Both the position numbers and the translations under genes were made by a program. Below the pieces are notes generated by a model. The model was not told the DNA's origin. It did no database searches and was given only the letters and a program-made list of their open reading frames with translations. From the NCBI GenBank assembly GCA_905380995.1, contig CAJPUS010000076.1, forward strand, positions 1-41,346: a stretch of 41,346 bases of DNA, read 5' to 3'. Below are positions 1 to 10,377 of this stretch, one piece after another. Origin of the DNA: an uncultured Flavobacteriaceae bacterium (GTDB taxonomy: Bacteria; Bacteroidota; Bacteroidia; Flavobacteriales; Flavobacteriaceae). Positions within the stretch are counted from its first letter, which is position 1; every line of letters starts with the position of its first letter.

Positions 1-363
1 ATTTTTTAATACAGTATTTGAATAAAGTATCACTGAATTAAATCCTTTATCTTTTGAGTAGTCTATAATAAATTTAATGAGTTGATTGCCAATTCCATTG
101 CCTCTTAAATCTTTTCTTACCGCCATTTTGTTTAATTCATATACTCCTTTTCCTCTTGGCATTAATGCCATAGTTCCAACAACATTAAAATCATAAATAG
201 CAAAAAAAATATGACCTCCTTTATCTATAATCTCCTTTTTGCAGTTTTTGAGAATTTTTTTATCATAATCCTCAACATAGAAATACTCGTTTAACCAATC
301 ATAATTTAATTCATAAAAATATTTTGAGTACTTATTCTTGAATGAAACAATTTCAACTATCAT
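1..363 (-). CDS. GNAT-family N-acetyltransferase (C-terminus runs off the window edge)
   Basis: Manual translation of the minus strand from ATG at 363: [121 protein letters not shown]. Contains a GNAT motif-A-like V(R)[13 protein letters not shown]. Not in the supplied ORF track because it is truncated. The start overlaps the 3' end of fumC. Confidence 0.85.
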   Translation of the reverse strand, partial: MIVEIVSFKNKYSKYFYELNYDWLNEYFYVEDYDKKILKNCKKEIIDKGGHIFFAIYDFNVVGTMALMPRGKGVYELNKMAVRKDLRGNGIGNQLIKFIIDYSKDKGFNSVILYSNTVLKN

Positions 364-1753
364 TATTAGTCATTCTATTAGGATTGACATATTCATCAAA
401 TTCTTTTTCTGATAAATAATTAAGAGCTAAAGCTGAATCTTTCAAGGTAATACCTTCATTATATGCTTTATTAGCTATCTCTGCAGCTTTATAATAACCT
501 ATCTTTGAATTAAGAGCTGTGACTAGCATTAATGAATCTTCAAGAAATTTTTTAATTCTTTTATTATTAGGTCTTAATCCTTCAACACAATTATTAGCAA
601 AGCTGAGCGATGCATCTCCTAATATTTTTGAAGACTCAATTATATTATATGCAAAAAGTGGTTTGAATACGTTTAATTCAAAATGTCCATTTGCACCTGC
701 AAAACTTACAGCCACATCATTTCCAAAAATTTGAGCACATACCATTGATATTGCCTCACACTGAGTAGGATTTACCTTACCTGGCATTATAGAGCTACCA
801 GGTTCATTGGCTGGAAGAATAAGTTCACCTATTCCTGATCTTGGTCCTGAACCCATTAGCCTTATATCATTTGATATTTTATAAATAGATGCAGCTAAAG
901 TTTTTAATGCACCGTGGACTGCCACAATGCAATCATGGGAAGCAATCCCCTCAAATTTGTTTGGAGACTCCTTAAACAAAATACCTGAATTTTTTGAAAT
1001 ATATTTAATAATTTTTTTTGAATATCCTTTAGGAGTATTAATTCCAGTCCCAACAGCAGTTCCGCCAATTGGTAGTTCACTCAGATGATCCAAAGAGTTT
1101 TCCAATGCATTTATACCATGATCAAGTTGAGATACATATCCAGAGAATTCTTGACCGAGAGTTATTGGTGTAGCGTCCATTAAATGAGTTCTACCAATTT
1201 TTACAATTTTATTAAACGTTATTGATTTTTTATCCAATGTATTTCTTAATCTTTTAATGCTAGGAATAGTATTTTTAGTTAAAATTTTCATAGCAGCAAT
1301 GTTAATTGCTGAAGGAAAAGTGTCATTTGATGATTGAGAAAGGTTTACATCATCATTTGGAGATAATGTTTTATCTGATTTTTCAAAATCCTTTCCCTCT
1401 ATTAAGTGTGCCCGATTTGAAATTACCTCATTTAAGTTCATATTAGTTTGTGTACCTGATCCAGTTTGCCATACAACTAAAGGAAATTGGTCATTATGCT
1501 TATTATCCAATATCTCATTACAAACATTTTCTATTAGCTCACATTTTTCTTTTGATAATAATCCTAAACTAGAATTTGTTTGAGCTGCAGACTTTTTTAT
1601 AACTGCATAGGCATGAATAATCTCAATTGGCATGGAAGCTGAGTTACCAATTTTAAAATTATTTCTAGATCTTTCAGTCTGAGGTCCCCAAAGAGATTTT
1701 TGTGGAACTTTTACTTCTCCTAATGTAACTTTTTCAATTCTATACTCCTTCAT
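353..1753 (-). CDS. fumC: Fumarate hydratase class II
   Basis: 466 aa; fumarase/aspartase-superfamily signature [15 protein letters not shown], plus [14 protein letters not shown] and SSNDTFPSA. Confidence 0.97.
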   Translation of the reverse strand: MKEYRIEKVTLGEVKVPQKSLWGPQTERSRNNFKIGNSASMPIEIIHAYAVIKKSAAQTNSSLGLLSKEKCELIENVCNEILDNKHNDQFPLVVWQTGSGTQTNMNLNEVISNRAHLIEGKDFEKSDKTLSPNDDVNLSQSSNDTFPSAINIAAMKILTKNTIPSIKRLRNTLDKKSITFNKIVKIGRTHLMDATPITLGQEFSGYVSQLDHGINALENSLDHLSELPIGGTAVGTGINTPKGYSKKIIKYISKNSGILFKESPNKFEGIASHDCIVAVHGALKTLAASIYKISNDIRLMGSGPRSGIGELILPANEPGSSIMPGKVNPTQCEAISMVCAQIFGNDVAVSFAGANGHFELNVFKPLFAYNIIESSKILGDASLSFANNCVEGLRPNNKRIKKFLEDSLMLVTALNSKIGYYKAAEIANKAYNEGITLKDSALALNYLSEKEFDEYVNPNRMTNNDS

Positions 1754-1754
1754 C

Positions 1755-1785
1755 TTTGTAATTTACTTAAAAAAAATTACTTTTG
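1755..1785 (+). promoter_or_regulatory. Bacteroidota-type promoter (TTTG-N19-TACTTTTG) for the small ORF at 1804
   Basis: -33 box TTTG at 1755-1758, 19-nt spacer, -7 box TACTTTTG at 1778-1785 matching the TAnnTTTG consensus; ATG follows 18 nt later at 1804. Confidence 0.6.
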
Positions 1786-1796
1786 TTTAGCATTTA

Positions 1797-1804
1797 CAAA
1801 TATA
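1797..1804 (-). promoter_or_regulatory. Candidate -7 box (TATATTTG) for fumC
   Basis: CAAATATA on + reads TATATTTG on -, matching TAnnTTTG, about 45 nt upstream of the fumC ATG. I found no well-spaced -33 TTTG. Confidence 0.35.
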
Positions 1805-1962
1805 TGGAGTTTCAACAATACCTAGGATTTTTAGCCTTTTTAGCAATTTTTACAATGGGATTTTGGCTTATGATCTTTTTAGCATTAGTAGCACCATATT
1901 GGGCTTCATCTTATGTATTTATGAAGGTAAGAGAATTTATAACAAAAAAACTTAAATCTTAA
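1804..1962 (+). CDS. Small hypothetical membrane protein (52 aa)
   Basis: ATG..TAA reading MEFQQYLGFLAFLAIFTMGFWLMIFLALVAPYWASSYVFMKVREFITKKLKS*: long hydrophobic segment with a basic C-terminal tail. Below the ORF-track length cutoff. Preceded by a matching promoter, and its stop codon shares TTAA with the stop of the convergent receptor gene. Confidence 0.6.
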   Translation: MEFQQYLGFLAFLAIFTMGFWLMIFLALVAPYWASSYVFMKVREFITKKLKS

Positions 1963-4454
1963 TTAAATATTGGTTCATCTCCTAATTCTTGTTCAGACCC
2001 ACCACGATCTTTTCTGATATTTTTCTTTCTTTGTTTATACTTGTTATCATTAAACCTATAACTAAAAGTTAGAACATAAGTTGGCATCCTCCATCTTCCC
2101 ACACCTTTTCTATAGAAAGAGTCTCTAAATGATTCAGATCTAGATTTACTGGTGTTAAACAAATCACTAAATTTAAGGGAAAGCGTTCCTTTTTTTTCAA
2201 GTAAAGATTTTTGAATTGCTCCAGTAACAAACCCAAAAGCTTTTCTTTTAGAGAAAGCAGTTTCGCTTGGTCCACGAACAAATCCAAAAAATTGAAGGCT
2301 ATAGTCCTTTGGAAGTCTTATAAACCCGTTGAATCTACTACTCCAATTAGTATTATCAGAGTCAAAGTTTTGATCTTCGTATTGACCTCTTAAAGAGCTT
2401 GTATTAATTGTAAAACTTGCATTTAACCTTACATTTCTTGATGGAGTGTATGTTAAACTTAATTCTGATCCAAAACGCTTATTACTGGACAGATTTATTG
2501 GGTATGATTCTAAAACAGGAACTTGAAGTATTGGAGCATTCGATTCACTATCAACAATAAGATCAACAATTTCTCCTGTTTCTTCAGTTATTCTCTCAAT
2601 ATTTCCATCAGACTGTCTGTAAAAAATTGAAGTATTAAGAGTAAATTTTTTTAATCTTCTTAAATAATCAACCTCAAGTGCAGTAGTAAAAGTTGCATCT
2701 AAAAAGGGATTACCTCTTCTAAAATTTGTTACAGAGTTTCTTCTTGGAAATGGATTTATATCCCATCCCCTAGGTCTTCTTACCCTTTTACTATAACCAA
2801 ATGTTACAGACTCTTGGTCTGAAAATTCATATGCAAAATTTAGAGTAGGAAAAATATTGGAATATTTTTTTATTTCAAATTGATTTGTAGTTTTTTGGTT
2901 GATTTCTTGTCTAGAATCCTCATATCTTAAACCAACTAATAATGATATTTTTTTGAATTTTTTACCAAATTGAGTGTATATTGAATTAACATCTACTTTG
3001 TAATTAAATACATTTGATAAATCAAGGTCCGAAATATATTTAGTGCCAGTCAAAAATGAGACATCATAATCAGTTTCTCTCTCTAGAAATCTGCCTCTAT
3101 ATCCAAATTCAAATTCCGTTTTTTCATCGATTGGATAGATGAAATCAACTTGTCCTAGTAATCTTTTTTGAAAATCAATATTTGATACTTTTTCAAAAAT
3201 TGATTCTGAAATTGAAGGAAATATTGCAAAGTCTTCGATTTCTTCAAGTTCGTCATCTTCACTTTCTTCATATGATATTCTGGCACTAAGTGTTTGTCCA
3301 TCTCTATCATAACCTTTATAAAAGTCAAGTGCGTACTCAAAAGATTCATCAATCTCAGTTTCATCTCTTAGTCTGTTATTTGTTGAAGATATTACCCCTA
3401 CAGAAATATCGTTTACTATGTTTATAAGATTGCTTAAATCGCTACCCCTCTTGTAAAAACCGCTTAAGGTTAGGGATGTGTCGTCATCAAAGAAATATTC
3501 ACTTCCTAAATTAAAAAAAATGTTTTTGTTGTTATAATCCCAATCATTTGATTCATCAATTGTCAAGTCTTGTTTAATATAATTAGTTTCAGAATAATAA
3601 GAACCCGAATTTTCAGAGTTACTAAGATTAACTGTGCTAAATAAGTTAACTTTTTCATTTCTTACATTTAAAGTTCCATTCAGGCCCTCATTTCTTGGTA
3701 TACCAAGATTAAAATTAAAGTTTCCATTAAAACCAAGCAGGTTTTGTTTCTTGAGTATTATATTCAAAATACCGGCAGTTCCCTCAGCTGAGTATCTTGC
3801 TGATGGTGATGTTACTACTTCAACTTTTTCTATTGATTCAGAAGGCAGTGATCTTAAACCCTGGGGTCCAGATAGACCAACTAGACCAGATGGCTTTCCA
3901 TTTATTAAAATTCTTACATTACTGTTTCCTCGTAATGAAATATTACCATCAAAGTCTACATCAATTGAAGGTATATTAGCAAGTACATCAGAAACATTTC
4001 CACCTTTAACAGTAATGTCTTGACCTACGTTGTATATTTTTTTATCAAGTCTAATTTCAACTTGAGTTCTTTCAGCTCTTACTTCAACTTCATCAAGTAC
4101 TGAGACATCAAGCTCCAAGGCTATGTTCCCGATATTGGTATCACCTTTTACTAAAAAATTCTCATCAGAGAAAGAGACAAAGGAGATATAATCTATTTTA
4201 AGTTCGTATATACCTGGATTAACATCGACTATAAACCTTCCAAATTCATCTGTTACTCCACTATAAGTTTTGTCTGGAATTTTGTTGTGCTTCATTAATA
4301 TTGTTGCATATTGTAGTGGTTCAGAAGTTTCAGAATCAGTTACAATTCCTGACACGCTGAAGGTCATGCCTTCAAACTGCTGCACGTTTATGCTATTTTG
4401 TTGGGAAAATAAAGGAAACGCTAAAAGTATAAAAGATAAAGAAGATAATCTCAT
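1959..4454 (-). CDS. TonB-dependent receptor / outer-membrane beta-barrel protein with N-terminal carboxypeptidase-regulatory-like domain
   Basis: About 831 aa; signal peptide (MRLSSLSFILLAFPLFSQQ), CarboxypepD_reg-like segment (VSGIVTDSETSEPLQYATILMK), plug domain (VLANIPSIDVDFDGNISLRGNSNVRILINGKPSG) and a C-terminal beta-barrel ending in TFSYRF. The track starts at a TTG (4457); ATG at 4454 is more likely. Confidence 0.9.
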   Translation of the reverse strand: MRLSSLSFILLAFPLFSQQNSINVQQFEGMTFSVSGIVTDSETSEPLQYATILMKHNKIPDKTYSGVTDEFGRFIVDVNPGIYELKIDYISFVSFSDENFLVKGDTNIGNIALELDVSVLDEVEVRAERTQVEIRLDKKIYNVGQDITVKGGNVSDVLANIPSIDVDFDGNISLRGNSNVRILINGKPSGLVGLSGPQGLRSLPSESIEKVEVVTSPSARYSAEGTAGILNIILKKQNLLGFNGNFNFNLGIPRNEGLNGTLNVRNEKVNLFSTVNLSNSENSGSYYSETNYIKQDLTIDESNDWDYNNKNIFFNLGSEYFFDDDTSLTLSGFYKRGSDLSNLINIVNDISVGVISSTNNRLRDETEIDESFEYALDFYKGYDRDGQTLSARISYEESEDDELEEIEDFAIFPSISESIFEKVSNIDFQKRLLGQVDFIYPIDEKTEFEFGYRGRFLERETDYDVSFLTGTKYISDLDLSNVFNYKVDVNSIYTQFGKKFKKISLLVGLRYEDSRQEINQKTTNQFEIKKYSNIFPTLNFAYEFSDQESVTFGYSKRVRRPRGWDINPFPRRNSVTNFRRGNPFLDATFTTALEVDYLRRLKKFTLNTSIFYRQSDGNIERITEETGEIVDLIVDSESNAPILQVPVLESYPINLSSNKRFGSELSLTYTPSRNVRLNASFTINTSSLRGQYEDQNFDSDNTNWSSRFNGFIRLPKDYSLQFFGFVRGPSETAFSKRKAFGFVTGAIQKSLLEKKGTLSLKFSDLFNTSKSRSESFRDSFYRKGVGRWRMPTYVLTFSYRFNDNKYKQRKKNIRKDRGGSEQELGDEPIFN

Positions 4455-4592
4455 CAATTAAATTGTTTGGTTAAGTAAATATATCTTTTAATAAATCAAC
4501 TAAAGCACAAGGATATGTTAAAAGCCCCTGTTTATAGTATTTGTAATGGATTAATAAGAATTCGAAACTCAGGTAAAGTAATTAAATAAGAA

Positions 4593-4937
4593 TTATTTCA
4601 AAGATTTAACAATAGCCTCAAAAGCATTTGGATTATTCATTGCTAAATCAGCTAAAACTTTTCTATTCAGAGAAATATTATTGGACTTTAGTTTAAACAT
4701 AAATTCATTATATGATAGACCATGTTGATAAGCAGCTGCATTTATTCTCATTATCCACAAAGATCTAAAATTACGTTTCTTAGTTTTTCTGTCTCTGTAT
4801 GCATATACAAGAGCTTTTTCAACAGCATTTTTTGCAACTGTCCATACATTTTTTCTTCTTCCAAAGTATCCCTTGGCTTGTTTTAAAATTTTCTTTCTTC
4901 TAGCTCGAGAAGCAACTGCGTTTACTGATCTTGGCAT
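4593..4937 (-). CDS. rplT: 50S ribosomal protein L20
   Basis: 114 aa, [51 protein letters not shown]; downstream of rpmI and infC as expected. Confidence 0.98.
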   Translation of the reverse strand: MPRSVNAVASRARRKKILKQAKGYFGRRKNVWTVAKNAVEKALVYAYRDRKTKKRNFRSLWIMRINAAAYQHGLSYNEFMFKLKSNNISLNRKVLADLAMNNPNAFEAIVKSLK

Positions 4938-4947
4938 AACTTTATAT

Positions 4948-5145
4948 TTATTTTAATCTTAATTGTCTTTTAATATTGTTTTCATCACTCTCATGTACAA
5001 GACCAAAGTGAGTAAGCCTTAATTTTCTCTTCTTAGACTTTTTTGTTAAAATATGATTCTTAAAAGCATGTTTTCTTTTAATTTTCCCAGATCCAGTTAC
5101 TTTAAACCTTTTTTTGGCACTAGACTTTGTTTTCATTTTTGGCAT
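4948..5145 (-). CDS. rpmI: 50S ribosomal protein L35
   Basis: 65 aa, [45 protein letters not shown]-type sequence. Confidence 0.98.
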   Translation of the reverse strand: MPKMKTKSSAKKRFKVTGSGKIKRKHAFKNHILTKKSKKRKLRLTHFGLVHESDENNIKRQLRLK

Positions 5146-5151
5146 GATTGC

Positions 5152-5715
5152 TTAATTTAATTATTTTTTTGGTATAATAAACATTATCATACGCTTTCCT
5201 TCTAACTCTGGCATCTGCTCAACCTTACCAATTTCTTCAAGATCCTGAGCTAGTCTTAAAAGGAGTATTTGACCCTGTTCTTTAAAAATTATCGATCTTC
5301 CTTTAAAAAATACAAATGCTTTTAATTTAGCACCTTCTTTTAAAAATTTTTCTGCATGCTTCTTCTTAAACTGATAATCATGTTCATCTGTTTGAGGACC
5401 AAACCTAATCTCTTTTACAACAATTTTATTAGATTTAGACTTTAATGCTTTTTCCCTCTTTTTCTGCTCATATAAGAATTTTTTATATTCTAATATTTTA
5501 CATACTGGTGGAGTTGCTTTTGGAGAAATTTCAACTAAGTCTAATTCTAAACTTCTTGCAATTCTTAAGGCCTCATTAGTATTATATATACCAGAATCAA
5601 CATTATCACCAACTAACCTAACCTCATGAGTAGTGATTTTAGTATTGATTTTGTGAGGGTCCTCTTTAATTTCTCTTCTAAATCTCCTATTGGATCTTCT
5701 TCTTCTTATTGCTAT
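5152..5715 (-). CDS. infC: Translation initiation factor IF-3, non-canonical start codon (ATA)
   Basis: Manual translation: (M)[188 protein letters not shown]3 N- and C-domain sequence between thrS and rpmI. Upstream in-frame codons are TAG TAA GTT ATA, so no ATG/GTG/TTG start is available. Confidence 0.93.
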
Positions 5716-5727
5716 AACTTACTAATT

Positions 5728-7677
5728 TTAATTAACATTAAATTTAGGAATACAATCAGAAACTTCATTATTGATTATACTCAAAAACTTTTCGATTTTC
5801 ATTTCACCTAAATTTTCACCATGATGCCTTCTAATTGAAACTGTATTATTTTTGACCTCATTTTCACCAAGAATAACCATAAATGGGATCTTCTTAATCT
5901 CAGATTCTCTGATTTTCTTTCCAACAGTTTCATTTCTATCATCTAAGTGCGCGCGAATTTCGTGATTTTCTAAGATATTTAAAACTTTTTGACCATAATT
6001 TTTAAAGTTCTCACTAACAATTAAAATTTCAACTTGAGTTGTTGTTAGCCACAAAGGGAACAGACCAGCTGTATGTTCCAATAAAATTGCAACAAACCTT
6101 TCCATACTTCCAAATGGAGCTCTATGAATCATTACTGGTCTTAAATCATTATTGTTATTTCCTTTATAAGTTAAATCAAATCTTTCAGGAAGGTTATAGT
6201 CAACCTGTATGGTACCAAGCTGCCACTTTCTGCCTAGTGCATCTTTTACCATAAAATCAAGTTTTGGTCCGTAAAATGCTGCCTCTCCATATTCAACATT
6301 AAAATCAAGACCTTTTTCTTTTGCAGAATTAAGAATTGCTTGCTCAGATATTTCCCAGTTTTTATCGGAGCCAATGTATTTTTCTGGATTACTAGGATCT
6401 CTTAATGACACTTGTGCAGAAAAGTCTTCAAAGCCTAATGATCTGAAAACAAATAGGACTAAATCAATTGTATTATTAAATTCTGAATCAACTTGCTCAG
6501 GTGTACAAAAAATATGAGCATCGTCAACGGTAAATCCTCTTACTCTGCTTAAACCATGTAATTCTCCACTTTGCTCATATCTATAAACAGTACCAAATTC
6601 TGCAAGCCTTAGAGGTAAGTCTCTATAACTTCGAGGTTTTGCATTATAAATCTCACAATGATGGGGACAATTCATTGGTCTTAATATAAAAGTTTCAGAA
6701 TCATTAGGGGTATATATTGGTTGAAAACTATCTGCTCCATATTTCTCATAGTGTCCTGATGTTTCATATAATTCTTTAGCTCCTATATGTGAGGTCATGA
6801 CTTTTTTATAACCTGCTCTTTTTTGAGCATCTTCAAGAAAGTCTTGTAACCTATCTCTTAATTCTGTTCCGTTTGGTAACCAGAGTGGAAGTCCTTGGCC
6901 AACTCTAGTTGAGAATGTGAACAACTCAAGATCTTTACCTATTTTTCTATGGTCTCTTTCTTTAGCAGTTTCAACTAATTCAAGATATTCAGTAAGTAAT
7001 TTTTGCTTAGGGAAAGAGATACCATAAATTCGTGTTAATTGATTATTCTTCTCATCACCTTTCCAATATGCACCAGCAATATTTAGAAGCTTAACAGCTT
7101 TAACAATTCCTGTTGATGGAATGTGGCCACCTTTACACAAGTCACTAAAATCTGCATGATCACAAAATGTAATAGTTCCATCATCTAGATCCTCAATTAA
7201 TTCAATTTTGTATTCATTTTTTTCTTTTTTATAAAATTCTATAGCTTCTTTTTTTGAAATGCTTTTCATTTTAAATTTGAAATCATTTCGTGAAAACTCG
7301 AGAAATTTTGATTCAATCTTTACAAAGTCTTTTTCTGAAATAGTTTCATTACCAAAATCAACATCATAGTAAAAACCATTTTCAATTGAAGGACCAATTG
7401 TTAGTTTAGACTTTGGATAGAAATATTTTATAGTTTGAGCTAAAATATGAGCTGATGAATGCCAAAATGCTTGTTTTCCCTTTTCATTTTCCCATGTATA
7501 AAACCTGATATTTCCATCATTAATTAATTCTGAGTCAAGTTCAAGAGTTTCATTATTAAAAGATGCTGAAATAACTTTTCTTGCAAGACCTTCACTAATA
7601 CTTTTAGCTACATCAATAACTTTAACACCTTTGTCAAATTTTTTTAAAGAATCATCTGGAAAAATTATACTTATCAT
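5728..7677 (-). CDS. thrS: Threonyl-tRNA synthetase
   Basis: 649 aa; TGS domain, class II motifs (NCPHHCEIYNAKPRSYRDLPLRLAEFGTVYRYEQSGELHGLSRVRGFTVDDAHIFC), C-terminal anticodon-binding domain. Confidence 0.98.
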   Translation of the reverse strand: MISIIFPDDSLKKFDKGVKVIDVAKSISEGLARKVISASFNNETLELDSELINDGNIRFYTWENEKGKQAFWHSSAHILAQTIKYFYPKSKLTIGPSIENGFYYDVDFGNETISEKDFVKIESKFLEFSRNDFKFKMKSISKKEAIEFYKKEKNEYKIELIEDLDDGTITFCDHADFSDLCKGGHIPSTGIVKAVKLLNIAGAYWKGDEKNNQLTRIYGISFPKQKLLTEYLELVETAKERDHRKIGKDLELFTFSTRVGQGLPLWLPNGTELRDRLQDFLEDAQKRAGYKKVMTSHIGAKELYETSGHYEKYGADSFQPIYTPNDSETFILRPMNCPHHCEIYNAKPRSYRDLPLRLAEFGTVYRYEQSGELHGLSRVRGFTVDDAHIFCTPEQVDSEFNNTIDLVLFVFRSLGFEDFSAQVSLRDPSNPEKYIGSDKNWEISEQAILNSAKEKGLDFNVEYGEAAFYGPKLDFMVKDALGRKWQLGTIQVDYNLPERFDLTYKGNNNNDLRPVMIHRAPFGSMERFVAILLEHTAGLFPLWLTTTQVEILIVSENFKNYGQKVLNILENHEIRAHLDDRNETVGKKIRESEIKKIPFMVILGENEVKNNTVSIRRHHGENLGEMKIEKFLSIINNEVSDCIPKFNVN

Positions 7678-7700
7678 AGTAATATCAATTCAAAAATAAA

Positions 7701-7943
7701 TCAATTTAATTTATTCTTAGGTCCAAGTGTACCATTTAATATGTTATTAATTCCTCTGTAACCAAAAAAAATGGCTAATAAAAGTAGGATTGCTCCAATA
7801 ATTAGCACAAATATAAAGAATGGGTGATCTTGATTGTTAAATGCCTGTGAAACAATTACAGGAGCTATAAAACATAAAGATATTCCCACAAAAACTTGGA
7901 TAAAACCTTTTCTTAAGTATTTATTCATTTGAATAATTATCAA
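7701..7943 (-). CDS. Small two-TM membrane protein, DUF6095-like
   Basis: 80 aa with two hydrophobic helices and an NQDHPFF motif between them. Located between murQ and thrS, where I recall DUF6095-type proteins in flavobacteria; family assignment from memory. Confidence 0.6.
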   Translation of the reverse strand: MIIIQMNKYLRKGFIQVFVGISLCFIAPVIVSQAFNNQDHPFFIFVLIIGAILLLLAIFFGYRGINNILNGTLGPKNKLN

Positions 7944-8736
7944 TAGCAGATCTAATACTTTTATACTTTAAAATTAATTCATCTGCTTTTTCACCATCAA
8001 TCTCTAATTCTTCCATAATAATTCTTCTTGCTCTAATGTTAAGCTTTGCGTTACTCATCTGCATATCAATCATTTTATTCCCTCTGACATGTCCGTCAAG
8101 GATCATAGTGATTGTAGAAATCATATTTAATATAAGTTTTTGAGCTGTACCAGCTTTTAATCTTGAACTACCAGTTACGAATTCTGGGCCAACGATAACC
8201 TCAATTTTAAAATCTGCATATTTTGATAGTGGAGAGTTCTCATTACATACAATACATCCGGTTGATATTTCATTATTTTGGCATGCCTTTAGGCCACCAA
8301 CAACATATGGAGTGGTTCCTGAAGCAGCAATTCCTATTACAAAGTCACCTTTATTTATTTTATGCTCAGAAAGATCTTTCCAAGCTTGATTTAAATCATC
8401 TTCGGCAATTTCTATTGAACTGTACAATGCGGGAATGCCACCAGCTACTAAACCAACAACTTTCTCAGGAGGTGTGCCGAATGTTGGAGGGCACTCTGAT
8501 GCATCAAGAACACCTAGTCTTCCACTAGTTCCTGCTCCGATATAAAATAGCCTTCCACCATCTTTAACCTTAAGTGCTATGTTGTCAATTAGATTTGCGA
8601 CATCAGGTAGTACTTTATTTACAGCTTTTAAAGCATTATTATCCTCTTCATGCATTGCTCTTACAAGTTCAATAGCAGATTTTTTTTCTAGTTCTTTATG
8701 ATTTGATTCTTGTTCTGTAACCTTGTAAAAACTCAT
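7921..8736 (-). CDS. murQ: N-acetylmuramic acid 6-phosphate etherase
   Basis: 271 aa; SIS domain with GGRLFYIGAGTSGRLGVLDASECPPTFG, VGPEFVTGSSRLKAGTAQKLILNMIST. Confidence 0.96.
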   Translation of the reverse strand: MSFYKVTEQESNHKELEKKSAIELVRAMHEEDNNALKAVNKVLPDVANLIDNIALKVKDGGRLFYIGAGTSGRLGVLDASECPPTFGTPPEKVVGLVAGGIPALYSSIEIAEDDLNQAWKDLSEHKINKGDFVIGIAASGTTPYVVGGLKACQNNEISTGCIVCNENSPLSKYADFKIEVIVGPEFVTGSSRLKAGTAQKLILNMISTITMILDGHVRGNKMIDMQMSNAKLNIRARRIIMEELEIDGEKADELILKYKSIRSAIDNYSNE

Positions 8737-9971
8737 TACTCTTTTGAATTTAATTTTAAGTCTAAATTTTTCTTTAGTTCGGCAAGAAATTGTTGAGTTG
8801 TAAGGAAGTTTGAATTAACAAGATCTTCTCTAAAAACAAGTAATGCAAGATCTTTTGTCATTTTGCCATCTTCAACAGTCTCAATACATACTTGTTCTAA
8901 AATTTTACAGAATTTAATTAACTCTTTATTGTTGTCAAGTTTTCCTCTATGCATCAACCCCCTAGTCCAAGCAAAAATTGATGCAATCGGATTAGTAGAC
9001 GTTTCTTCACCCTTTACATGTCTTCTAAAATGTCTAGTCACTGTTCCATGAGCTGCCTCAGCCTCTAAAGTTTTACCGTCAGGAGTAACAAGTGTGGAGG
9101 TCATTAGTCCTAATGAACCAAATCCTTGCGCAACAATATCTGATTGAACATCTCCATCATAATTTTTACATGCCCATACAAACCCACCTTTCCATTTAAT
9201 TGCTGCAGCAACCATATCATCAATAAGTCGATGTTCATATGTTATATTTTCTTTTTCAAATCTGTCTCTAAATTCATTTTCAAATACTTCTCGAAATATA
9301 TCTTTAAATCTTCCATCATATGCTTTTAATATTGTATTCTTCGTTGAAAGGTAAAGAGGCCATCTTTTTGTTAAAGCCATATTCATACAAGACCTTGCAA
9401 AACCATAAATAGATGAATCGATATTGTACATAGACATTGCAATACCATCCTCTTCAAAATTATATACTTCCCATGTTTTTATTTCAGAGCCATCTAAAGA
9501 AGTAAACCTCATTTCTAGCTTTCCTGGCCCATGTGTTGTTATATCAGTAGCTCTGTATTGGTCTCCAAATGCATGCCTACCTATACATATTGGTCTCGAC
9601 CAGCCTTGAACATATCTTGGTATTGATCTACAGATAATAGGTTCTCTAAAAACTGTTCCGCCAACTATATTTCTGATAGTCCCATTAGGGGATTTATACA
9701 TTCTATTTAAAGAAAATTCTTCTACTCTTTGTTCATCTGGAGTAATAGTTGCACACTTAATACCGACATTGTACTTCTTTATTGCATTAGCTGCATCAAT
9801 AGTAATTTGATCATCAGTTTTATCCCTTGATTCGATGCATAAGTCATAATATATAAGGTCAAGATCTAAATAGTCAAGAATTAGTTTCTCTTTTATAAAT
9901 TTCCATATAATTCTAGCCATTTCGTCTCCATCTATTTCAACTATGGGATTGGCTACTTTAATTTTTGACAT
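8736..9971 (-). CDS. icd: NADP-dependent isocitrate dehydrogenase (dimeric, eukaryote-like subfamily)
   Basis: 411 aa; [65 protein letters not shown]. Confidence 0.96.
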   Translation of the reverse strand: MSKIKVANPIVEIDGDEMARIIWKFIKEKLILDYLDLDLIYYDLCIESRDKTDDQITIDAANAIKKYNVGIKCATITPDEQRVEEFSLNRMYKSPNGTIRNIVGGTVFREPIICRSIPRYVQGWSRPICIGRHAFGDQYRATDITTHGPGKLEMRFTSLDGSEIKTWEVYNFEEDGIAMSMYNIDSSIYGFARSCMNMALTKRWPLYLSTKNTILKAYDGRFKDIFREVFENEFRDRFEKENITYEHRLIDDMVAAAIKWKGGFVWACKNYDGDVQSDIVAQGFGSLGLMTSTLVTPDGKTLEAEAAHGTVTRHFRRHVKGEETSTNPIASIFAWTRGLMHRGKLDNNKELIKFCKILEQVCIETVEDGKMTKDLALLVFREDLVNSNFLTTQQFLAELKKNLDLKLNSKE

Positions 9972-9976
9972 AAAAT

Positions 9977-10321
9977 TTATACTTCTTTGATTCTTGCTTT
10001 CTTACCTCTAAGTTCTCTAAAGTAGTAAATTCTTGACTGTCTGACTTTACCTTTCTTATTTACTTCAATCTTATTTAAAGCAGGCATATTCAATGGGAAG
10101 ATTCTCTCAACTCCAATGGTCCCGGATATTTTTCTAATTGTGAAAGTTTTAGATTCGCCTCTGCCCTTAACTTGAACTACAACTCCTTTAAAGGATTGAG
10201 TTCTTACTTTTTCACCTTCTCTAATTTCATAATAAACAGTTATGGTATCACCAGATGAGAAGACAGGAAAATCATTTTTACTGATAAGTTTGTCTTGGAC
10301 TAATTTAATTGTAGATTCCAT
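9977..10321 (-). CDS. rplS: 50S ribosomal protein L19
   Basis: 114 aa; [62 protein letters not shown]. Confidence 0.98.
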   Translation of the reverse strand: MESTIKLVQDKLISKNDFPVFSSGDTITVYYEIREGEKVRTQSFKGVVVQVKGRGESKTFTIRKISGTIGVERIFPLNMPALNKIEVNKKGKVRQSRIYYFRELRGKKARIKEV

Positions 10322-10377
10322 TGAAATTTAGTTTGCTGCATTTTACCTTATAAAACACGGGCAAAAATAAACCTTTT

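Noticed and set aside
3634-4023. + strand ORF of 129 aa
   Set aside because: Lies antisense inside the well-supported TonB-dependent receptor CDS; composition looks like a shadow frame.
4557-4572. GAATTCGAAACTC resembling a tRNA T-arm
   Set aside because: Flanking stems do not pair and no acceptor, D-arm or anticodon arm can be folded around it.
4750-4758. TTATCCACA, a perfect DnaA-box consensus
   Set aside because: Single copy inside rplT; no cluster, so best explained by chance or codon content.
8223-8528. + strand ORF of 101 aa
   Set aside because: Antisense shadow of murQ; no recognisable protein features.
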